A stretch of DNA of 64,000 bases, from positions 806,001 to 870,000 of the forward strand of contig NZ_NWMW01000002.1 in the NCBI RefSeq assembly GCF_002351485.1, read 5' to 3'. The position numbers and the translations under genes were made by a program. Below, in pieces: positions 20,691-29,310 of this stretch. The stretch comes from Sphingomonas spermidinifaciens (lineage in GTDB: Bacteria; Pseudomonadota; Alphaproteobacteria; Sphingomonadales; Sphingomonadaceae). The stretch's first letter is position 1. Every line of letters begins with the position of its first letter. Under the pieces are notes generated by a model, which searched no databases, had not been told where the DNA came from, and saw only the letters and a program-made list of their open reading frames with translations.

Positions 20691-20978
20691 GTGTCGACGC
20701 TTTGTCGCGGCGCCGGTCTCTGGCGCGGCGTCCTGTTCGACTGGCTCCGCGGATTTATGGGGCCGGTCGCTGCCATCCTCGTTCAGGCCGCGTCGTTCGG
20801 CGCCGCGCATTATTCGGGCGTGCCCAGCGGATGGGCGGGGGTAGGCCTGGCCACGCTTTACGGGGTCATGCTCGGCTGGCTGTCGTGGCGTGCCGAGGGT
20901 CTGCTCGCCGCCATCGTTGCGCATGTCGCCGCCGATCTTGTCATCTTTTCGCTCGCGGCGGTCGCGCTCCGCGGCTGA
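20691..20978 (+). pseudogene. CPBP/CAAX-protease-like fragment lacking the N-terminal half
   Basis: A 95-codon frame resembling only the C-terminal part of CPBP intramembrane metalloproteases. [11 protein letters not shown] supplies the His of motif 2 and [14 protein letters not shown] resembles the final His motif, with two or three membrane helices between. WRGVLFDWL aligns with what follows the EExxxR motif, but the catalytic Glu pair is absent and nupC begins 45 bases upstream. I read it as a 5'-truncated gene, though translation of the remnant from ATG 20691 is possible. Confidence 0.6.
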
Positions 20979-21023
20979 CACCGGGCACTTTCGCCGCGCC
21001 CCGCCATCCGCTAACCGCCGCCG

Positions 21024-21668
21024 ATGGATTCGCCCGCGCCCGTTTCCCGCTCGCTGTTCGCGCTCGCCATCTTCTATGGCGGCATGGTCTGCATTGCCGG
21101 AGTGCTCGGCAACAAGCAGGTGGCGTTGGGGCCGCTTGCGGTGGAGGCAGGGATCTTCGCCTTCCTGCTGCTCGTCGTCGTTTCATCGGCAGTGGCCGAG
21201 CTCCATGGGCGCGGGGTCGCGAACCGGCTGGTGCTGATCGGCTTCGTGCCCTTGCTCGCCTCGATGGCGCTCTCCTGGATCGTCGTCCAGCTTCCCCCCG
21301 CCGCCAGCATGGAGCCTGCGCGGGTCGAGGCGTTCACGCTGATGATGAGCAGCACCTGGCGCATCTGGGCGGGCGGGATCGCCGCCTATGGCCTGTCGCA
21401 GATCCTCAACGTCACGCTGTTCGACGCGCTCAAGCGCGCGGGCGGCCGCCTCCTGTGGCTGCGCGCCGGGGTGGCGAGCGTGCTCAGCCAGATCCTCGAC
21501 ACCTTCATCTTCGTCACCGTCGCATTCTACGGCGTGTTCCCGATCGGCCAGCTGATCGTGGGCCAGATGCTGGCCAAGGTCGTGTTGTCGATCGTGCTGG
21601 TCCCGCCGCTCATCTATCTCTTCGTCGGGCTCGGCCGCCGGCTCGACGCCACGGAAGTCCGCGCATGA
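21024..21668 (+). CDS. yhhQ: Queuosine-precursor transporter YhhQ (VUT family)
   Basis: A 214-residue integral membrane protein of the vitamin-uptake-transporter family; E. coli YhhQ imports the queuosine precursors preQ0/preQ1 for tRNA modification. Family blocks are [41 protein letters not shown] and [19 protein letters not shown], the last with the family-typical SQxxDT. About six helices. Its stop overlaps the argB start (ATGA), so they are co-translated. No riboswitch was seen before it. Confidence 0.9.
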   Translation: MDSPAPVSRSLFALAIFYGGMVCIAGVLGNKQVALGPLAVEAGIFAFLLLVVVSSAVAELHGRGVANRLVLIGFVPLLASMALSWIVVQLPPAASMEPARVEAFTLMMSSTWRIWAGGIAAYGLSQILNVTLFDALKRAGGRLLWLRAGVASVLSQILDTFIFVTVAFYGVFPIGQLIVGQMLAKVVLSIVLVPPLIYLFVGLGRRLDATEVRA

Positions 21669-22564
21669 CCGATCACCGCCCCGACCCCGCTCTGCTCGCC
21701 AAGGCCGAGACGCTGACCGAGGCGCTCCCTTATCTCCAGCGTTATGCCGGCAAGACCTTCGTCATCAAATATGGCGGCCACGCGATGGGCGATCCCGAGC
21801 TCGCGCGCGACTTCGCCGAGGATGTGGTGTTGCTGAAGGCGGTGGGCATCAACCCCGTCGTCGTCCATGGCGGCGGACCGCAGATCGGCGCGATGCTCAA
21901 GCGGCTGGGGGTCGAATCGCGATTTGTCGGCGGGCTGCGCGTGACCGACGCGGCGACCGCTGAGGTCGCCGAGATGGTCCTCGCGGGCAAGATCAACAAG
22001 GAGATCGTCGGCTGGATCGACGCCGCCGGCGGCCGCGCGATCGGCATCTCGGGCAAGGACGCCCGCCTCGTCGTCGCCGAGAAGGTACAGCGCACCGAAC
22101 CTGACCGCAATTCGGGGATCGAGCGGCACGTGGACCTGGGCTTCGTCGGCGATCCCGTCGCGGTCGATCCGTCGATCCTGACGATGCTCGCCAGCCAGAA
22201 CGTCATCCCGGTCGTCGCGCCGGTCGCGTTGGGCGTGGACGGCCACACCTACAACATCAACGCCGATACGATGGCAGGCGCGATCGCCGGCGCGCTGGGG
22301 GCGGCGCGCTTCTTCCTCCTGACCGACGTGGCGGGGGTTCTCGACAAGTCGGGCGAGCTGCAGACCGACCTTGATCCCGCGGGCATCGCCGCGCTGATGG
22401 CCGACGGCACGATCTCCGGCGGCATGATCCCCAAGGTCGAGACCTGCGTCGCCGCGGTCGAGGCGGGGGTGGACGCCGCCGTCATCCTCGACGGGCGCGT
22501 TCCGCATGCGATGCTGCTGGAGATCTTTACCCGGCGCGGCGCGGGGACGCTGGTGCGGCGGTAG
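21665..22564 (+). CDS. argB: Acetylglutamate kinase
   Basis: A 299-residue enzyme phosphorylating N-acetylglutamate, the second step of arginine synthesis, in the cytoplasm. [42 protein letters not shown] and [10 protein letters not shown] are the substrate, ATP and catalytic-lysine blocks of the amino-acid kinase family. The N-terminal extra helix ([20 protein letters not shown]) is typical of the arginine-sensitive hexameric form, so feedback inhibition is likely. ATG 21665 overlaps the yhhQ stop; a strong terminator follows. Confidence 0.97.
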   Translation: MTDHRPDPALLAKAETLTEALPYLQRYAGKTFVIKYGGHAMGDPELARDFAEDVVLLKAVGINPVVVHGGGPQIGAMLKRLGVESRFVGGLRVTDAATAEVAEMVLAGKINKEIVGWIDAAGGRAIGISGKDARLVVAEKVQRTEPDRNSGIERHVDLGFVGDPVAVDPSILTMLASQNVIPVVAPVALGVDGHTYNINADTMAGAIAGALGAARFFLLTDVAGVLDKSGELQTDLDPAGIAALMADGTISGGMIPKVETCVAAVEAGVDAAVILDGRVPHAMLLEIFTRRGAGTLVRR

Positions 22565-22572
22565 GTTATCGT

Positions 22573-22605
22573 CACCGGGCTCGCCTCGGGAGCCCGGTGC
22601 CTTTT
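22573..22605 (+). terminator. Intrinsic terminator after argB
   Basis: CACCGGGCTC (22573-22582) pairs with GAGCCCGGTG (22590-22599) around a 7-base loop, followed by CCTTTTCC. It sits directly after the argB stop and ends the yhhQ-argB operon. Confidence 0.85.
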
Positions 22606-22660
22606 CCGGCGCTAGAGGAAAATGCGGGGCATCGGGTCAACCTCGGGGTGTCGAAGAAGG

Positions 22661-22837
22661 TTAGGCCCCGCTGATCTTCTGCCCGGCATGCTCGCCCTTC
22701 TCCGACTTCTTCGTCGCGGTCTTCTTGTTGCCCGCGTCCGACCCGCCGCCGCGGCCGGTGCCGAGGCTGCCGCGCGCGCCGTCGCCGCCCTTGGCGGTGA
22801 TTGCGCCTGGATTTCCGCCGGTGCCCTTCTGTGCCAT
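22661..22837 (-). CDS. Small Gly/Lys-rich protein of unknown function
   Basis: A 58-residue hydrophilic, probably disordered protein rich in Gly, Lys, Ala and Thr (TAKGGDGARGS, GNKKTATKKSEKGEHAG). It lacks cysteine and hydrophobic segments. ATG 22837 has an excellent GGAGGCGAGCG site directly upstream; the frame runs on upstream to 22867, but without such a site. Composition recalls KGG-type stress-induced small proteins without matching their repeat. A promoter match of EcfG type lies 29 bases upstream. Function is not known. Confidence 0.62.
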   Translation of the reverse strand: MAQKGTGGNPGAITAKGGDGARGSLGTGRGGGSDAGNKKTATKKSEKGEHAGQKISGA

Positions 22838-22865
22838 CGCTCGCCTCCGTTCGTGAGAGGAGGTC

Positions 22866-22890
22866 AACGCGACCTTGAGGCGGCAGTTTC
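22866..22890 (-). promoter_or_regulatory. Candidate EcfG (general stress) promoter, one mismatch
   Basis: On the reverse strand GAAAC (22890-22886), 16 bases, then CGTT (22869-22866). The alphaproteobacterial EcfG consensus is GGAAC-N16/17-CGTT, so one -35 base differs. It is well placed for the 58-residue gene starting at 22837. Confidence 0.45.
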
Positions 22891-22942
22891 TAAGAAATAA
22901 TAGAGGTTTATGACTTGCCGGTTCAATCCCGGGATGACGGGC

Positions 22943-23728
22943 TCAAAGGTGGAATGTGCCGTCGATCACCGTCACGCACCTGCCTCGCAGCACCACGCGG
23001 TCGCCGGCAAGCTCGCAATCGACATGACCGCCACGCGCGCTTGCCTGGAAGGCGGCGAAGCGCGGGCGGCCGAGGCGAGCCGCCCAATAGGGGGTGAGAA
23101 CGCAGTGCGCCGAGCCCGTTACCGGATCCTCGTCGATGCCCGCTGCGGGAGCAAAAACGCGGCTGACGACGTCGGTGTCGCGGCCGGGCGCGGTGACGAT
23201 GTTGAGCGTGTCGCCGAGCGCTGCGAGCGCGCGATAATCGGGCGTCAGCGCACGAACGGCGGCCTCGTCGGCGAGCACCACAAGGTCGTAGCCGTAAGGG
23301 TGGCGCAGCACCTCGCCCTTACCGACGCCGAGCGCTTCAAGCAGGCCCGGCACTTCGGCGGGTTCGGGCGGATAGGCGGGCAGGGCCATCGCGTAGCCCT
23401 CGCCCTCGCGCGCCACCTCGAGCACACCGGCGCGGCGCGTGCGAAAGATCACGCGCTCACCGCCATCACCGAGCAGATAATGCCCGCTTGCCAGCGTCGC
23501 ATGGCCGCACAGCGCCACCTCTACCGTGGGAGTGAACCAGCGCAGCTCGTAGTCGGCCGCGCCGCTCGCGTCGGGCACGAGGAAGGCGGTCTCGGCGAGG
23601 TTGTTCTCCGCCGCGATCGCCTGAAGCACCTCGTCCTCGGGCCAGGCACCAAGCGGCATCACCGCCGCCGGATTGCCCTCGAAAGGTCGTCCGGCAAAGG
23701 CGTCGATCTGCACAATGGGGAGTTTCAC
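22943..23728 (-). CDS. PhzF-family isomerase/epimerase
   Basis: A 261-residue protein of the PhzF (PhzC/PhzF) family, which has a two-domain fold like DapF and uses an N-terminal catalytic Glu. QIDAFAGRPFEGNPAAV, AENNLAETAFLV (the Glu) and RWFTPTVEVALCGHATLASG are signature blocks, and GIDEDPVTGSAHC is the second-domain counterpart. The substrate is unknown; most such housekeeping copies are not in phenazine pathways. Its ATG overlaps the stop of the CDF gene. Confidence 0.93.
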   Translation of the reverse strand: MKLPIVQIDAFAGRPFEGNPAAVMPLGAWPEDEVLQAIAAENNLAETAFLVPDASGAADYELRWFTPTVEVALCGHATLASGHYLLGDGGERVIFRTRRAGVLEVAREGEGYAMALPAYPPEPAEVPGLLEALGVGKGEVLRHPYGYDLVVLADEAAVRALTPDYRALAALGDTLNIVTAPGRDTDVVSRVFAPAAGIDEDPVTGSAHCVLTPYWAARLGRPRFAAFQASARGGHVDCELAGDRVVLRGRCVTVIDGTFHL

Positions 23729-24678
23729 GCGCGCTTCCTGAACCAGTGGGGGGTCACGTCCTCCTCGACCAAAGGATCGTCGGTGTCGCTATGCCCCTCG
23801 GGATCGAGGTGGATGAGCACCTCGACGCGGGGAAAGGCGCGGTGTAGCGCGTCCTCCACCGCCTCGACCACATCGTGCGCGGCGGCGACGGTCATGTCGC
23901 GGTCGACGTTCATGTGGAACTGCGCGAAGTCGCGCGTGCCCGAGCGGCGGGTGCGGAAGTCGTGGATGCCGCGCACGTCGGGATTGGAGACCGCGACCGC
24001 GATATAGCGCTGGCGGTCGTCCTCGGGCCACTCCTTGTCCATCAACTGGTCGATCGCCTGCGCCGAGGCCTTGAACGCGCCGAAGCCGAGCCAGCCGGCA
24101 ATGGCGATGCCAAACAGTGCGTCGGCGCCGGGGAGCCCGACATAGCGGTCGAGGACAAGGGCCACGATCACCGACAGGTTGAGCAGGATATCGCCCTGGT
24201 AGTGGAGGCTGTCCGCCTGCACCGCCAGTGATCCGGTCGCGGCGATGATCCGCTTCTGATAGGCGACGAGCGCGACCGTCGCGGCGATCGCCGCCACCGA
24301 CACCGCGATGCCGAGCTCGGCATCGGCGACCGGCGCCGGGTCGCCGAGCGCGCTGAACCCACGCCAGCCGATCGCGAGGGCGGAGGCGGTGACGAGCGCC
24401 ACCTGGAACAAGGCGGCCAGCGCCTCCGCCTTGCCATGACCGAAACGGTGGTCGTGGTCGGCGGGCGTCGCCGCCAGACGCACGCCGTAGAGGGTGACGA
24501 GCGAGGCGAGCAGATCGAGGCCCGAATCGGCCAGGCTGCCGAGCAGTGCGACCGAGTTGGTCGTCAGCGCCGCATAGCCCTTGAGGCAGAGGAGGAAGAT
24601 CGCCGTCGCGACGCTGGCCAGCGCGGCGCGCGCGGCGACGCTGTTGAGGAGGATGCGGCGCTTCTCGGTCTCGGTCAC
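23725..24678 (-). CDS. Cation diffusion facilitator (FieF/YiiP-like metal exporter)
   Basis: A 317-residue inner-membrane metal/proton antiporter. Six helices carry the CDF motifs [37 protein letters not shown] and [15 protein letters not shown]. The first and last hold the transmembrane metal site (D/D and H/D). A cytoplasmic C-terminal domain of ferredoxin-like fold follows ([23 protein letters not shown]). It probably exports Zn2+ or Fe2+. The start is GTG 24678, overlapping the pdxH stop as GTGA; its own stop overlaps the phzF ATG. Confidence 0.92.
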   Translation of the reverse strand: MTETEKRRILLNSVAARAALASVATAIFLLCLKGYAALTTNSVALLGSLADSGLDLLASLVTLYGVRLAATPADHDHRFGHGKAEALAALFQVALVTASALAIGWRGFSALGDPAPVADAELGIAVSVAAIAATVALVAYQKRIIAATGSLAVQADSLHYQGDILLNLSVIVALVLDRYVGLPGADALFGIAIAGWLGFGAFKASAQAIDQLMDKEWPEDDRQRYIAVAVSNPDVRGIHDFRTRRSGTRDFAQFHMNVDRDMTVAAAHDVVEAVEDALHRAFPRVEVLIHLDPEGHSDTDDPLVEEDVTPHWFRKRA

Positions 24679-25256
24679 GGGAACAGCAGCCCCTCGGTCC
24701 AGCCTCCGCCGGTCAGCGTGAACAGGCGCCGTTCGTGCAGGCGGTGGGCACGGTCCTGCCAGAACTCGATCGCGCGAGGGGTGACGCGATAGCCGCCCCA
24801 GTGCGGCGGGCGGGGTACGTCGCCGCCCTCGAACCGCGCCTTCATTTCCTCGAACCGCGTCTCGAACGTCGCGCGGGTGTCGAGCGGACGCGACTGGTCG
24901 CTCGCCCAGGCGCCGAGCTGCGAATCGCGGCTGCGGCTGGCGAAATAGGCGTCGCTCTCGACATCGGTCGCGGGGGCGACGCTGCCCTCGATGCGGATCT
25001 GGCGGCGGAGCGACTTCCAGTGAAAGAGCAGCGCGACGTTGGCGTTTGCGGCGAGGTCGCCGGCCTTTCGGCTCTCGCGGTTGGTGTAGAAGACGAAGCC
25101 ATCGGGGCAGTGCCCCTTGAGCAGCACCATCCGCACCGACGGGCGCCCGGCGCCATCGACGGTGGCGAGCGCCATCGCGTTGGGATCGTTGATTTCCTGT
25201 TGGCGCGCCTCGGCGAACCAGGCGTCGAACAGGGCGAAGGGGTCCTCGGCGGCCAT
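24675..25256 (-). CDS. pdxH: Pyridoxamine 5'-phosphate oxidase
   Basis: A 193-residue FMN enzyme that oxidises pyridoxine or pyridoxamine 5'-phosphate to [64 protein letters not shown] and the C-terminal [10 protein letters not shown] are the FMN and substrate blocks. Length is slightly short of E. coli PdxH (218) at the N-terminus only. First gene of the overlapping pdxH-CDF-phzF operon, divergent from ku. Confidence 0.95.
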   Translation of the reverse strand: MAAEDPFALFDAWFAEARQQEINDPNAMALATVDGAGRPSVRMVLLKGHCPDGFVFYTNRESRKAGDLAANANVALLFHWKSLRRQIRIEGSVAPATDVESDAYFASRSRDSQLGAWASDQSRPLDTRATFETRFEEMKARFEGGDVPRPPHWGGYRVTPRAIEFWQDRAHRLHERRLFTLTGGGWTEGLLFP

Positions 25257-25291
25257 CTGCGCGACATAAGGCCGGCACGCTTTACTGTCGA

Positions 25292-25316
25292 GGAACGAGT
25301 CCCCGCCTCATGCTTT
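25292..25316 (+). promoter_or_regulatory. Candidate EcfG-type promoter of ku
   Basis: GGAAC (25292-25296), 16 bases, then CTTT (25313-25316). The -35 is perfect and the -10 differs from CGTT at one base. It lies 30 bases before ku. In Sinorhizobium a ku-ligD pair depends on the general stress sigma factor, which makes the match plausible. Confidence 0.45.
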
Positions 25317-25345
25317 GAATCGGCTCCGCAACGAGGGGAATGGCG

Positions 25346-26251
25346 ATGGCCGCGCGCGCCTATTGGCAGGGACAGATCAGGCTGGCGCTGGTGTCGATCC
25401 CGGTCGAAATATACTCGGCGACGCGCAGCGGCGCGAGCGTCAGCTTCCGCCAGATCCACGAGCCCACCGGCAAGCCCATCCATTACGAGAAGGTCGTGAC
25501 CGGCGTCGGTCCCGTCGATGCCGACGAGATCATGAAGGGGTACGAGGTCGAGAAGGGCAATTACATCCTGCTCGATCAGGAAGAGATCGAGGCGGTGAAG
25601 CTCGAGTCGAAGAAGACGCTCGAGCTCACCCAGTTCGTCGATGCGGACGAGATCGACGTGCTCTATTACGAGAAACCCTATTTCGTCGTGCCGGCGGACG
25701 ACCTTGCCGAGGAAGCGTTCATCGTGCTGCGCGAAGCGCTCAGGCGGACGAAGAAGGTAGGGCTGGGGCAGCTCGCGATGCGCGGTCGCGAATATGTCGT
25801 GAGCCTCAAGCCGTGCGGCCGCGGCATGGTTCTCGAGACGCTGCGCTATGCCGACGAGGTGCACAAGGCGCAGGGCTATTTTCGCGACATTCCCGATGCC
25901 GAGCCCGACGCCGACCTGCTCGACCTCGCCGAAACGCTGATCGAGAAGAAGGCGGGCAAGTTCGATCCCAAGGTGTTCCATGACCGCTATGTCGACGCGC
26001 TCAAGGGGCTGATCGAGCGCAAGAAGAAGGCCAAGGGCGGCGGGCGGATCATCGAGGACGACGGCGCGGCGCCCGAGCGGCGCGGATCGAACGTCGTCGA
26101 TTTGATGGCGGCACTGAAGAAGAGTCTCGAAAAGCCCGGCGAGGGCGGGGCAGCGAAGAAGCCTGCGGCGGCGAAGAAGGCGCCGGCAAAGAAGGCGACC
26201 CCGACGAAGGCCGCGCCCGCGAGGAAGCCCGCCGCGAGGAAGCGGGCGTGA
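25346..26251 (+). CDS. ku: Non-homologous end-joining protein Ku
   Basis: A 301-residue bacterial Ku, a homodimer that threads onto double-strand DNA ends and recruits LigD. WQGQIRLALVSIPVEIYSAT, FRQIHEPTGKPIHYEKVV, FVDADEIDVLYYEKPYFV and GREYVVSLKPCGRGMVLETLRY are the conserved bridge-and-ring blocks. From about residue 265 the tail is a run of Lys/Ala/Pro repeats (AAKKAPAKKATPTK), a DNA-binding C-terminus known in many Ku proteins. GAGGGG is 7 bases before ATG 25346; ATG 25340 is the alternative. ligD follows. Confidence 0.96.
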   Translation: MAARAYWQGQIRLALVSIPVEIYSATRSGASVSFRQIHEPTGKPIHYEKVVTGVGPVDADEIMKGYEVEKGNYILLDQEEIEAVKLESKKTLELTQFVDADEIDVLYYEKPYFVVPADDLAEEAFIVLREALRRTKKVGLGQLAMRGREYVVSLKPCGRGMVLETLRYADEVHKAQGYFRDIPDAEPDADLLDLAETLIEKKAGKFDPKVFHDRYVDALKGLIERKKKAKGGGRIIEDDGAAPERRGSNVVDLMAALKKSLEKPGEGGAAKKPAAAKKAPAKKATPTKAAPARKPAARKRA

Positions 26252-26257
26252 CTGGCC

Positions 26258-26336
26258 GTCATCCCAGCGAACGCTGGGATCGCCGGGCGCGAGGGCGGCG
26301 ATTTTTGAAGGCGATCCCTGCCTCCGCTGGGATGAC
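26258..26336. repeat. REP-like palindromic element between ku and ligD
   Basis: ATCCCAGCG-AA-CGCTGGGAT at 26261-26280 is a perfect hairpin. A further copy, CGCTGGGATGAC at 26325-26336, is an exact 12-bp inverted match to GTCATCCCAGCG at 26258-26269. This is the usual form of a dispersed sphingomonad intergenic repeat; it may lower ligD expression relative to ku. Confidence 0.7.
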
Positions 26337-26359
26337 AGTAAAGGGGTTAGGCGTCCCTG

Positions 26360-28780
26360 ATGGCTAAGCACCCTGACCCGCTCGCCACCTATAATGCCAA
26401 GCGCGATTTCGCGCGCACCGCCGAACCCGCGGGCACGCTTGCGGCCGGCAACGGCAACAGCTTCGTTGTCCAGAAACACGATGCCACCCGCCTCCACTGG
26501 GACTTCCGCCTCGAAGTGGACGGCGTGCTCAAAAGCTGGGCGGTCACGCGCGGACCCAGCCTCGACCCTGCTGAGAAGCGTCTCGCGGTGCGCACCGAAG
26601 ATCATCCGCTCGATTATGCGACGTTCGAGGGGACGATTCCCGCCAAGGCATATGGCGGCGGTACGGTGATGCTGTGGGACCGCGGCACCTGGGCGCCGAT
26701 CAAGGGCAAGTCGGCGAAGGACCTCGAAAAGGGCCATCTCCATTTTGTTCTCGACGGCGAGCGAATGCAGGGCGAGTGGCTGCTGATCCGTCTGAAACCG
26801 CGGGGCAAGGAAAAGCGCGAGAACTGGCTGCTGCGCAAGATCGACGATCCTCACGCGGGCGGTGCCGACACGCTTGTCGAGACCGCGCTGACGAGCATCG
26901 AGACCGGCCGGACAATGGACGAGATCGCCGAGGGCAAAAAGCCCGCGAGCAAAGCCTCACCCAAGCCCCGGCGAGCGACGAAAGGTTCGCGCCCAAAGCC
27001 ACAGGACGTGCAACTCGCCACGCTTGTCGACGCCGTCCCGACCGGAAGCGGCTGGCTGCACGAGGTGAAGTATGACGGCTATCGCGCGTTGGTCACGGTC
27101 GGCGGCGGTGAGGCCAAGGTCTATACCCGCTCCGGCCTCGACTGGACCGACAAGTTCCCCGGCATCGCCGAAGCCGCCGCCGCAATCGACAGCCCTGCAC
27201 TGATCGATGGCGAGATCGTCGCGATGAAGGACGGCAAGCCCGATTTCTCGACGCTGCAGGATGCGATCTCGAACGGGGGCGAGATGATACTTTTCGCCTT
27301 CGACATGCTGGAGGCGGGCAGCGAAGACCTTCGCCAATTGCCGCTGGTCGAGCGCAAGCAGCGGCTCGCCGCGCTGCTGCCGCCGGGCGAGCCTCGACTC
27401 CAGTTCGCCGAGCATGTCGTGGGCGCCGGCGAGAAGCTGTTCGAGGCGATGTGTGCCGAGGGGCTGGAGGGCATCGTCTCGAAGCGGATCGATGCGCCCT
27501 ATCGCGCCGGCCGGGGCAAGGCATGGCTCAAGGTCAAATGCACGCACCGGCAGGAGTTCGTGGTTGTCGGCTGGCTGCCCTCGTCGGCGAGGGGCCGGGG
27601 CCTGCGCTCGCTGCTCCTCGGCCTCAACGAGGGTGGCAAGCTGCGCTATGCGGGCAAGGTCGGCACGGGCTTCGACGCCGATACGCAGGACATGCTTGTG
27701 GCCAGACTGGAGAAGCTTGCCCGCGAGACCGCGCCTGTCGAGGTGCCGCGCGCAGCGGCAAAGGGCGCGATCTGGGTGCGGCCCAGCCTTGTCGCCGAGG
27801 TCGCCTTCGCCGAGTTCACCGCCGAGAATGTCGTGCGGCATGCGAGCTTCATCGGCCTGCGCGGCGACAAGCCCGCCGAGGCAGTGGTCGCGGAGAAGGC
27901 TGCTCCGACGCCGCCCGCCTCGACCATCAAGATCAGCAGCCGCGAGCGCGTGATCTTCCCCGAGGACGGCATCACCAAGGGCGCGCTCGGCGACTATTAT
28001 ACGGCCATGGCAGGGGTCATGCTTCCCTGGCTCGCGCATCGGCCGATCAGCCTGGTGCGCTGTCCGCAGGGGCGCGCCAAGCAATGCTTCTTCCAGAAGC
28101 ATGACGCCGGCAGTTTCGGCGAGCAGGTCCATCACGTCGACATTCGCGAAAAGGATGGCGGCACCGAACCCTATCTCTATGTCGAGAATGCCGACGGCAT
28201 GCTCGCTTGCGTCCAGATGGGGACGATCGAGTTCCATGGTTGGGGATCGCGCGTCGAGGATGTGGAGAAGCCCGATCGCCTCGTCTTCGACCTCGACCCC
28301 GACGAGGGCCTCGACTTCGACGACGTCAAGCGCGCGGCCGAGCATATCAAGTCGGTGCTCGCCGATATGGGGCTGACCAGCTTTCCGATGCTGTCGGGGG
28401 GGAAGGGGGTGCATGTCGTCGTGCCGCTGAGCCCCCGAGCCGAATGGCCGGCGGTCAAGTCCTTCGCCGATCGCTTCGCCCGCGCACTCGCCGCCGACCA
28501 GCCCGAGCGCTTCACCGCGACGATGAGCAAGGCCAAGCGCAAGGGCCGCATCTTCATCGACTGGCTGCGCAACCAACGTGGCAGCACTGCCGTGCTCCCC
28601 TATGTCGTGCGCGCGCGGCCGGGCGCGCCGGTCGCAGCGCCGGTCGCGTGGAGCGAGTTCAAGGCGCTGGACACGGCGGCGCGCTGGACCTTGAAGGATG
28701 CGGGTGAACTGATCGAGCGGGCAGGGAGCCGGTTGCTCCAGGGCTGGGGCGTTGCGGATCAGGTGCTGCCGGAAGTCTGA
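26360..28780 (+). CDS. ligD: Multifunctional DNA ligase D (PE-LIG-POL)
   Basis: An 806-residue end-joining enzyme with three domains in the Pseudomonas order. Residues ~1-190 are the 3'-phosphoesterase (VQKHDATRLHWDFRLE, YGGGTVMLWDRGTW). Residues ~205-500 are the ATP-dependent ligase with nucleophile K237 in HEVKYDGYR. From ~515 to the end is the primase-like polymerase (FPEDGITKGALGDYY, and DLDPDEGLDF with metal-binding Asp). It trims, fills and seals ends held by Ku. It lies 108 bases after ku. Confidence 0.97.
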   Translation: MAKHPDPLATYNAKRDFARTAEPAGTLAAGNGNSFVVQKHDATRLHWDFRLEVDGVLKSWAVTRGPSLDPAEKRLAVRTEDHPLDYATFEGTIPAKAYGGGTVMLWDRGTWAPIKGKSAKDLEKGHLHFVLDGERMQGEWLLIRLKPRGKEKRENWLLRKIDDPHAGGADTLVETALTSIETGRTMDEIAEGKKPASKASPKPRRATKGSRPKPQDVQLATLVDAVPTGSGWLHEVKYDGYRALVTVGGGEAKVYTRSGLDWTDKFPGIAEAAAAIDSPALIDGEIVAMKDGKPDFSTLQDAISNGGEMILFAFDMLEAGSEDLRQLPLVERKQRLAALLPPGEPRLQFAEHVVGAGEKLFEAMCAEGLEGIVSKRIDAPYRAGRGKAWLKVKCTHRQEFVVVGWLPSSARGRGLRSLLLGLNEGGKLRYAGKVGTGFDADTQDMLVARLEKLARETAPVEVPRAAAKGAIWVRPSLVAEVAFAEFTAENVVRHASFIGLRGDKPAEAVVAEKAAPTPPASTIKISSRERVIFPEDGITKGALGDYYTAMAGVMLPWLAHRPISLVRCPQGRAKQCFFQKHDAGSFGEQVHHVDIREKDGGTEPYLYVENADGMLACVQMGTIEFHGWGSRVEDVEKPDRLVFDLDPDEGLDFDDVKRAAEHIKSVLADMGLTSFPMLSGGKGVHVVVPLSPRAEWPAVKSFADRFARALAADQPERFTATMSKAKRKGRIFIDWLRNQRGSTAVLPYVVRARPGAPVAAPVAWSEFKALDTAARWTLKDAGELIERAGSRLLQGWGVADQVLPEV

Positions 28781-28791
28781 GGTTGAGCAAA

Positions 28792-29256
28792 GTGACGAAC
28801 CGGCACGACTTTACCGCCCGCATCGAGTGGACGGGCAATCGCGGCACCGGGACCAGCGGCTATCGCGCCTATGACCGCACCTGGCGCGTGACGACACCGG
28901 GCAAGCCTCCGATCGACTGCTCCAACGACCCCGCGCTCGGCGGCGATCCGGCGCGGCACAATCCCGAGGATATGCTACTTTCGGCACTGTCGGCATGCCA
29001 CATGCTCTGGTTCCTGCATCTGGCGAGCGATGCGGGAATCACCGTCACCGCCTATCGCGACGAGCCGCTCGGCGTCGGCGAGAGCGAGGCGTCGGGGGCG
29101 GGGCGCTTCACTGCGGCGGTGCTGCGGCCCGAGATCGTGCTCGCCGATCCGGCGGACGCAGCGCGCGTCGACGCGATCCACGGCGAGATCCACAAGGTCT
29201 GCTTCATCGCGCGGTCGGTGGCGTTCCCGGTGCGGGTGGAGGCGACTTACCTCTAG
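28792..29256 (+). CDS. OsmC-family protein
   Basis: A 154-residue protein of the OsmC/Ohr fold, small dimeric peroxidases using two cysteines. NPEDMLLSALSACHMLWFLHLASDAG holds the first Cys and the second lies in IHKVCFIARSVAFPVRVE. Positions match the OsmC subgroup rather than canonical Ohr. GAGG at 28779-28782 favours GTG 28792 (9-base spacing); TTG 28783 in frame is possible. Following ligD by about ten bases, it may share its transcript, which would link peroxide defence with DNA repair. Confidence 0.85.
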   Translation: MTNRHDFTARIEWTGNRGTGTSGYRAYDRTWRVTTPGKPPIDCSNDPALGGDPARHNPEDMLLSALSACHMLWFLHLASDAGITVTAYRDEPLGVGESEASGAGRFTAAVLRPEIVLADPADAARVDAIHGEIHKVCFIARSVAFPVRVEATYL

Positions 29257-29310
29257 GCCATACTGCCGCGAAGACAGGCTCTCAGCTTCGGAAGCGCTGC
29301 CGGGCTGTGC

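Noticed and set aside
22915-22942. GGTTCAATCCCGG, resembling a tRNA T-arm
   Set aside because: No acceptor, D or anticodon arms fit in the 105-base gap; it matches the edge of a dispersed GGGATGACGGG repeat better.
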